Of a stretch of 42,699 nt of DNA, positions 39,397-42,699 are shown piece by piece; positions within the stretch are counted from its first letter, which is position 1; each line of letters opens with the position of its first letter. A program made the position numbers and the translations under genes. The notes under the pieces are model-generated. The model saw only the letters and a program-made list of their open reading frames with translations. It made no database searches and was not told where the DNA came from. The DNA is from Ruminiclostridium sp. (GTDB lineage: Bacteria; Bacillota; Clostridia; Oscillospirales; Ruminococcaceae), in contig JAGBHT010000048.1 in the NCBI GenBank assembly GCA_017935365.1, forward strand, positions 1 through 42,699. Direction: 5' to 3'.

Positions 39397-40257
39397 CTAT
39401 TGCCCGCAACTTACCGTTATAAAATCATCCACCGCACTCTTTGCATCCGGTGTGTCAAGATATACAAAGTTGAAATCCCTGAACATATCGGTATCGGTTA
39501 TATGAAACGGTGCAACACAACCGCTTGCAAGAACCGCCTCATAGGCAAATGTTATCCCTGTTCCCGAAGAAATAAGCTCAGTCATAAGCCCGAAACTGCT
39601 TATACAAGTGGTACGGCGGAAATGTTCAACCGTATAGTTGCGCTCGGTCAGAAGCTGTTCAAGAATTGTGCGTGTTCCCGAACCCTTTTCCCGTATCAGC
39701 AGATTTTCTTCAAACGCATCTTCAAGGCTTACTGTCTTACCTGCAAACCGATGTTCTTTACCGCATATTCCGATAAAAGGCTCATGACGGTACAGCCTGC
39801 TCGCAAACTCGTTTCTGTCGAAAAATCCCTCAATAAGCGCAAAATCAAGCTCACCGTTTTTCAGCCTGCCGAGCAAGCGGTCGGTGTTGTCGACATCGAC
39901 CGTGATATTTCTTGCCGGGTCGTCAAGATACCGTTTTATAAGCGGCGGTATCACATATTCACCGATAGTTTTTGTTGCACCGATCGAAAGCATCGTGCTT
40001 TCGGGCGATTTCATCTTCTCAGACAATCTCCGTTCCTGATACAATACATTTTCCGCATAGCTCTGAAGCAGTCTGCCTTCTTTTGTAAGGCTTAGCGTCC
40101 GCCTGTCATAGCTGAAAAGCCTGCATTTATATTCATTCTCAAGATACTTTATATGCTGTGTAACCGCAGGCTGTGTAAGATTCAGCTCTTCTGCCGTGCG
40201 GCGGTAATTCATATTTTGGCACAGCGCAAGAAAGGTTTTTATTCTGTTGTCTACCAT
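39397..40257 (-). CDS. LysR-family regulator, divergent from the YeiH-family gene
   Basis: The 286-residue protein has an N-terminal HTH with NYRRTAEELNLTQPAVTQHI and LSLTKEGRLL, then the usual effector domain with the recurrent PPLIKRYLDD and REKGSGTRTILE segments, as in the CysB/CbbR/YeiE-like group. It is divergent from a YeiH-family gene, an arrangement like E. coli yeiE-yeiH, so it probably regulates that transporter. GAGGTT supports the start. Confidence 0.93.
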   Translation of the reverse strand: MVDNRIKTFLALCQNMNYRRTAEELNLTQPAVTQHIKYLENEYKCRLFSYDRRTLSLTKEGRLLQSYAENVLYQERRLSEKMKSPESTMLSIGATKTIGEYVIPPLIKRYLDDPARNITVDVDNTDRLLGRLKNGELDFALIEGFFDRNEFASRLYRHEPFIGICGKEHRFAGKTVSLEDAFEENLLIREKGSGTRTILEQLLTERNYTVEHFRRTTCISSFGLMTELISSGTGITFAYEAVLASGCVAPFHITDTDMFRDFNFVYLDTPDAKSAVDDFITVSCGQ

Positions 40258-40291
40258 ACTGCAACCTCATAATTTTAACTTATCAACTGAT

Positions 40292-40309
40292 ATCAAATGA
40301 TAATTTGAT
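40292..40309. promoter_or_regulatory. LysR operator-like palindrome over the yeiH -35 box
   Basis: ATCAAA-TGATAA-TTTGAT is a perfect 6+6 inverted repeat whose right arm overlaps the -35 TTGATT at 40305-40310. Confidence 0.6.
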
Positions 40310-40333
40310 TTTATCATAAACCCATGATATAAT
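40305..40333 (+). promoter_or_regulatory. Promoter of the YeiH-family gene
   Basis: TTGATT (40305-40310), a 17-base spacer and a perfect TATAAT (40328-40333), 30 bases before the ATG. Confidence 0.8.
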
Positions 40334-40363
40334 CAAGTAGCAAAAACAAAAAGGAGAAATAAA

Positions 40364-41443
40364 ATGACTTTTATAAAAAAGAACTGTCCCGGCATACTTA
40401 TATGCGCACTTATCGCAGGATTTTCAACATTTCTCGGTTCGCTGAATTTCGGCGGATTTTCGATGGAACTTATCGGAGCACCCGTGATATCAATACTTAC
40501 CGGAATGATCATTTCACTTGTCGCACCGAAATTTGCAGGCAATTCTAAAATCAGCGGCGGCGTGAAATTCACTTCAAAAAAGATACTTCAATATGCCGTA
40601 ATTATCCTCGGTTTTACCCTCAATCTCGGAATGATAGCACAAGTCGGCACAAAGAGCCTGCCCGTCATTATCTGCACTATATCGATATCGCTTATCGTTT
40701 CATTTCTGCTTATGAAGCTGATGAAGATCGATCCGAAAACTGCCTGCCTTATCGGCGTCGGCTCTTCTATCTGCGGAGGTTCGGCAATTGCGGCGACCGC
40801 ACCCGTTATTGACGCAGACGATGAAGACGTTGCACGTTCAATATCGGTAATATTCCTTTTCAACATTCTGGCGGCGCTTATCTTTCCTGCTTTCGGACAG
40901 GCTATAGGTCTTGGCACGGAAGGCTTTGCGGTATTTGCCGGTACTGCCGTAAACGATACTTCTTCAGTTACCGCGGCGGCCGCTACAGCGGAAAATCTTT
41001 ATCACACAAGCGGTATTCTGTCAGCGGCAGTTACCGTAAAGCTTACCAGAACCCTTGCTATAATACCGATAACTCTTGTGCTTGCATTTTACCGTGCAAG
41101 AAAAGCAAAGACAACCGGCGCTAAAGGATTTTCATTCAAGAAAATTTTCCCGTGGTTTATCCTGTGGTTTGTCGGAGCGTCGCTTCTCACTACAGTTATC
41201 GGCTTACTGCCCGAAAGCGGATTTACAGCCGCATACTCCGATATGTTCGTCCCTGCCATGAAGTGGCTGGCAAAGTTCTTTATAGCAATGGCAATGAGCG
41301 CAATAGGACTTGGGACCAATATTGTAAATCTTGTTAAAAAGGGCGGCAAGCCCATTGTGCTCGGCTTCTGCTGCTGGTGTTCGATAACGGCGGTGTCGAT
41401 TGCCGTACAGCTTGCAACAGGTATATTCTACTCAAACATATAA
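40364..41443 (+). CDS. yeiH: YeiH-family (UPF0324) membrane protein, putative anion exporter
   Basis: The 359-residue protein has about ten hydrophobic segments and the family-specific motifs ILGFTLNL, GVGSSICGGSAIAATAP and FAGTAVNDTSSVTAAA. Members are putative sulfate or related anion exporters (established only loosely). AAGGAG supports the start. It is controlled by the divergent LysR gene in all likelihood. Confidence 0.9.
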   Translation: MTFIKKNCPGILICALIAGFSTFLGSLNFGGFSMELIGAPVISILTGMIISLVAPKFAGNSKISGGVKFTSKKILQYAVIILGFTLNLGMIAQVGTKSLPVIICTISISLIVSFLLMKLMKIDPKTACLIGVGSSICGGSAIAATAPVIDADDEDVARSISVIFLFNILAALIFPAFGQAIGLGTEGFAVFAGTAVNDTSSVTAAAATAENLYHTSGILSAAVTVKLTRTLAIIPITLVLAFYRARKAKTTGAKGFSFKKIFPWFILWFVGASLLTTVIGLLPESGFTAAYSDMFVPAMKWLAKFFIAMAMSAIGLGTNIVNLVKKGGKPIVLGFCCWCSITAVSIAVQLATGIFYSNI

Positions 41444-41492
41444 GCATATTTACAGATCCAAAAAGAGCAGCCGTGTGTTGCTTCTCAGATTG

Positions 41493-41530
41493 TAGAAAAA
41501 GTTAGTTTTTATAAAAATAGACTTTTTCTA
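41493..41530. repeat. Near-palindrome after the YeiH-family gene
   Basis: TAGAAAAAGT and ACTTTTTCTA are perfect inverted arms; the loop contains a second palindrome TTTTTATAAAAA. The same ACTTTTTCTA precedes hairpin copy 2 at 32711-32720, so it may be a recurring element placed before terminators. Confidence 0.5.
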
Positions 41531-41537
41531 AAAGCTG

Positions 41538-41567
41538 AGTCGGTCACTGCAACAGCGACCGACTTTG
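41538..41567 (+). terminator. Terminator of the YeiH-family gene
   Basis: AGTCGGTC pairs with GACCGACT around an 11-base loop and is followed by TTT. The remaining stretch to the CRISPR array has no gene. Confidence 0.7.
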
Positions 41568-41605
41568 GTATTTTCAAATACAAAAGGCTCTATGTTTTAT
41601 AAGCT

Positions 41606-42699
41606 GAAAGCATTTAACACAATTTTGCGCTACTCTCAAACCAGTTTCTCCCTTTGCTAACAATGCGCTTGTTTTACTACCCTATAAATTTACACTACTC
41701 TCAAACTGGTGCGAGTATCAACTTTATTGCCAGAAAGTTTTACTACCCTATAAATTTACACTACTCTCAAACTGGTTTCTTTGGCTGACCGTCACCGTTA
41801 ATGTTTTACTACCCTATAAATTTACACTACTCTCAAACACCACTTGCAGATGTTTTATACGCTGTCGAGTTTTACTACCCTATAAATTTACACTACTCTC
41901 AAACAAGTTAAGCAGATGTATTCACGGCGAAAAGGTTTTACTACCCTATAAATTTACACTACTCTCAAACTGCGATAGCCTGCTTGTTGAGCTCAAGGGG
42001 TTTTACTACCCTATAAATTTACACTACTCTCAAACTCTTCCGCTTGATTGATGATTCTCGACCGTGTTTTACTACCCTATAAATTTACACTACTCTCAAA
42101 CGCGATAGCCTGCTTGTTGAGCTCAAGGGGTTTTACTACCCTATAAATTTACACTACTCTCAAACAGTCGTCCGCTGTTAAACCCTTAGGCTCAAGTTTT
42201 ACTACCCTATAAATTTACACTACTCTCAAACTAACAAGAAATTGCAATATTCCTTGTAATTGTTTTACTACCCTATAAATTTACACTACTCTCAAACCCG
42301 AGGTACGAGGTGACGGAGCAGAGTGCGGTTTTACTACCCTATAAATTTACACTACTCTCAAACCACCATTTCAGAAGTATCATACATTTGACGGTTTTAC
42401 TACCCTATAAATTTACACTACTCTCAAACCCATAACGAGTTTGAACGCTTCATCGCTTTGTTTTACTACCCTATAAATTTACACTACTCTCAAACAAAGG
42501 TTTCTGATGTTGACAGCGTGGAACTGTTTTACTACCCTATAAATTTACACTACTCTCAAACGATGAATGTAGTAGACTTTGTAGAGGTGATGTTTTACTA
42601 CCCTATAAATTTACACTACTCTCAAACTATGAATGGAAGTTGAGATATATAGACTGCGTTTTACTACCCTATAAATTTACACTACTCTCAAACAATAAC
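41606..42699 (-). CRISPR. CRISPR array, type II-like, right end beyond the window
   Basis: Sixteen identical 36-bp repeats lie at 41671, 41737, 41803, 41869, 41935, 42000, 42066, 42130, 42196, 42262, 42328, 42394, 42460, 42526, 42592 and 42658 (start positions). On the plus strand each begins GTTTTACTACCC and ends ACTACTCTCAAAC. A degenerate copy at 41606-41641 keeps only the last 17 or so bases. The sixteen spacers are 30 bp except 29 (41642-41670), 29 (41971-41999) and 28 (42102-42129). The minus-strand repeat starts GTTTGAGAG and ends GTAAAAC, the form of type II-A crRNA repeats, and the decayed repeat at the left marks the trailer, so transcription is on the minus strand and the leader and probably the cas genes lie to the right, outside the window. 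Confidence 0.95.

Noticed and set aside
42458..42643. An open frame of 61 codons inside the CRISPR array
   Set aside because: It merely translates three repeats and their spacers, giving a repeated peptide; no RBS or promoter is present.
41606..42699. Assignment of the array to type VI-D (Cas13d), known from [Eubacterium] siraeum, or to type V
   Set aside because: The repeat does not look like the Cas13d repeats I know, which have a short GC-rich hairpin near the 3' end, nor does it carry the 3' hairpin form of type V-A. Its two ends and 36/30 spacing fit type II better.

Overview
The window looks like chromosomal DNA of a gut Clostridia member, probably of the Ruminococcus / [Eubacterium] siraeum group. 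The reasons are moderate G+C, strong GGAGG-type ribosome binding sites, textbook TTGACA-17-TATAAT promoters, a proline T-box, a bile salt hydrolase, an IorAB/PaaK aromatic amino acid fermentation operon, galactoside hydrolases, and zinc-ribbon and DUF3793 proteins typical of that group. The species call is inference. No rRNA or tRNA gene was seen.

Left part (1-7.4 kb): the 3' end of an IS30-type transposase; a divergent MarR/LysR regulator pair; a three-gene unit (DUF2325, DUF3793, flavodoxin) preceded by two similar palindromes, probably metal- or redox-linked; a T-box-controlled prolyl-tRNA synthetase; a lipoprotein with a duplicated domain; and a bile salt hydrolase.

7.6-16.4 kb (minus strand): one long, tightly packed operon read from a strong promoter at 16.4 kb. 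It runs yerC-like regulator, methyltransferase, hslO, recJ, rel, MBL hydrolase, hemZ and a zinc-ribbon protein, combining stringent response, DNA repair, redox chaperone and heme functions. 16.5-20.7 kb (minus): galE, then a translationally coupled NUDIX / thioesterase / GH36 alpha-galactosidase trio. galE shares a mirror-symmetric divergent promoter region with three tandem paralogous membrane zinc-ribbon proteins (20.9-22.8 kb, plus).

22.8-28.8 kb: alanine racemase, driven from promoters that overlap those of a divergent LCP-like membrane protein that seems to lack catalytic residues; an SGNH-hydrolase lipoprotein; a small secreted protein with a sortase-like tail; and an NSS sodium symporter with a long unexplained leader. 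28.8-32.4 kb (minus): iorA-iorB-paaK, which converts aryl-pyruvates to aryl-acetyl-CoA and links aryl-acetates to CoA.

32.5-39.3 kb (minus): a hairpin-rich non-coding block; a galactoside module made of a membrane-anchored GH59 (galactocerebrosidase family) and a cytoplasmic GH35 beta-galactosidase; then an AraC regulator and a GGDEF diguanylate cyclase. 39.4-41.4 kb: a divergent LysR / YeiH-family pair with a palindrome over the yeiH -35 box. The right end (41.6 kb to the edge) is a CRISPR array of 16 identical 36-bp repeats with 28-30 bp spacers plus a degenerate terminal repeat. By repeat form it is most like type II, read on the minus strand with its leader beyond the right edge. It holds a spacer that occurs twice in forms one base different in length. 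No cas gene lies inside the window.
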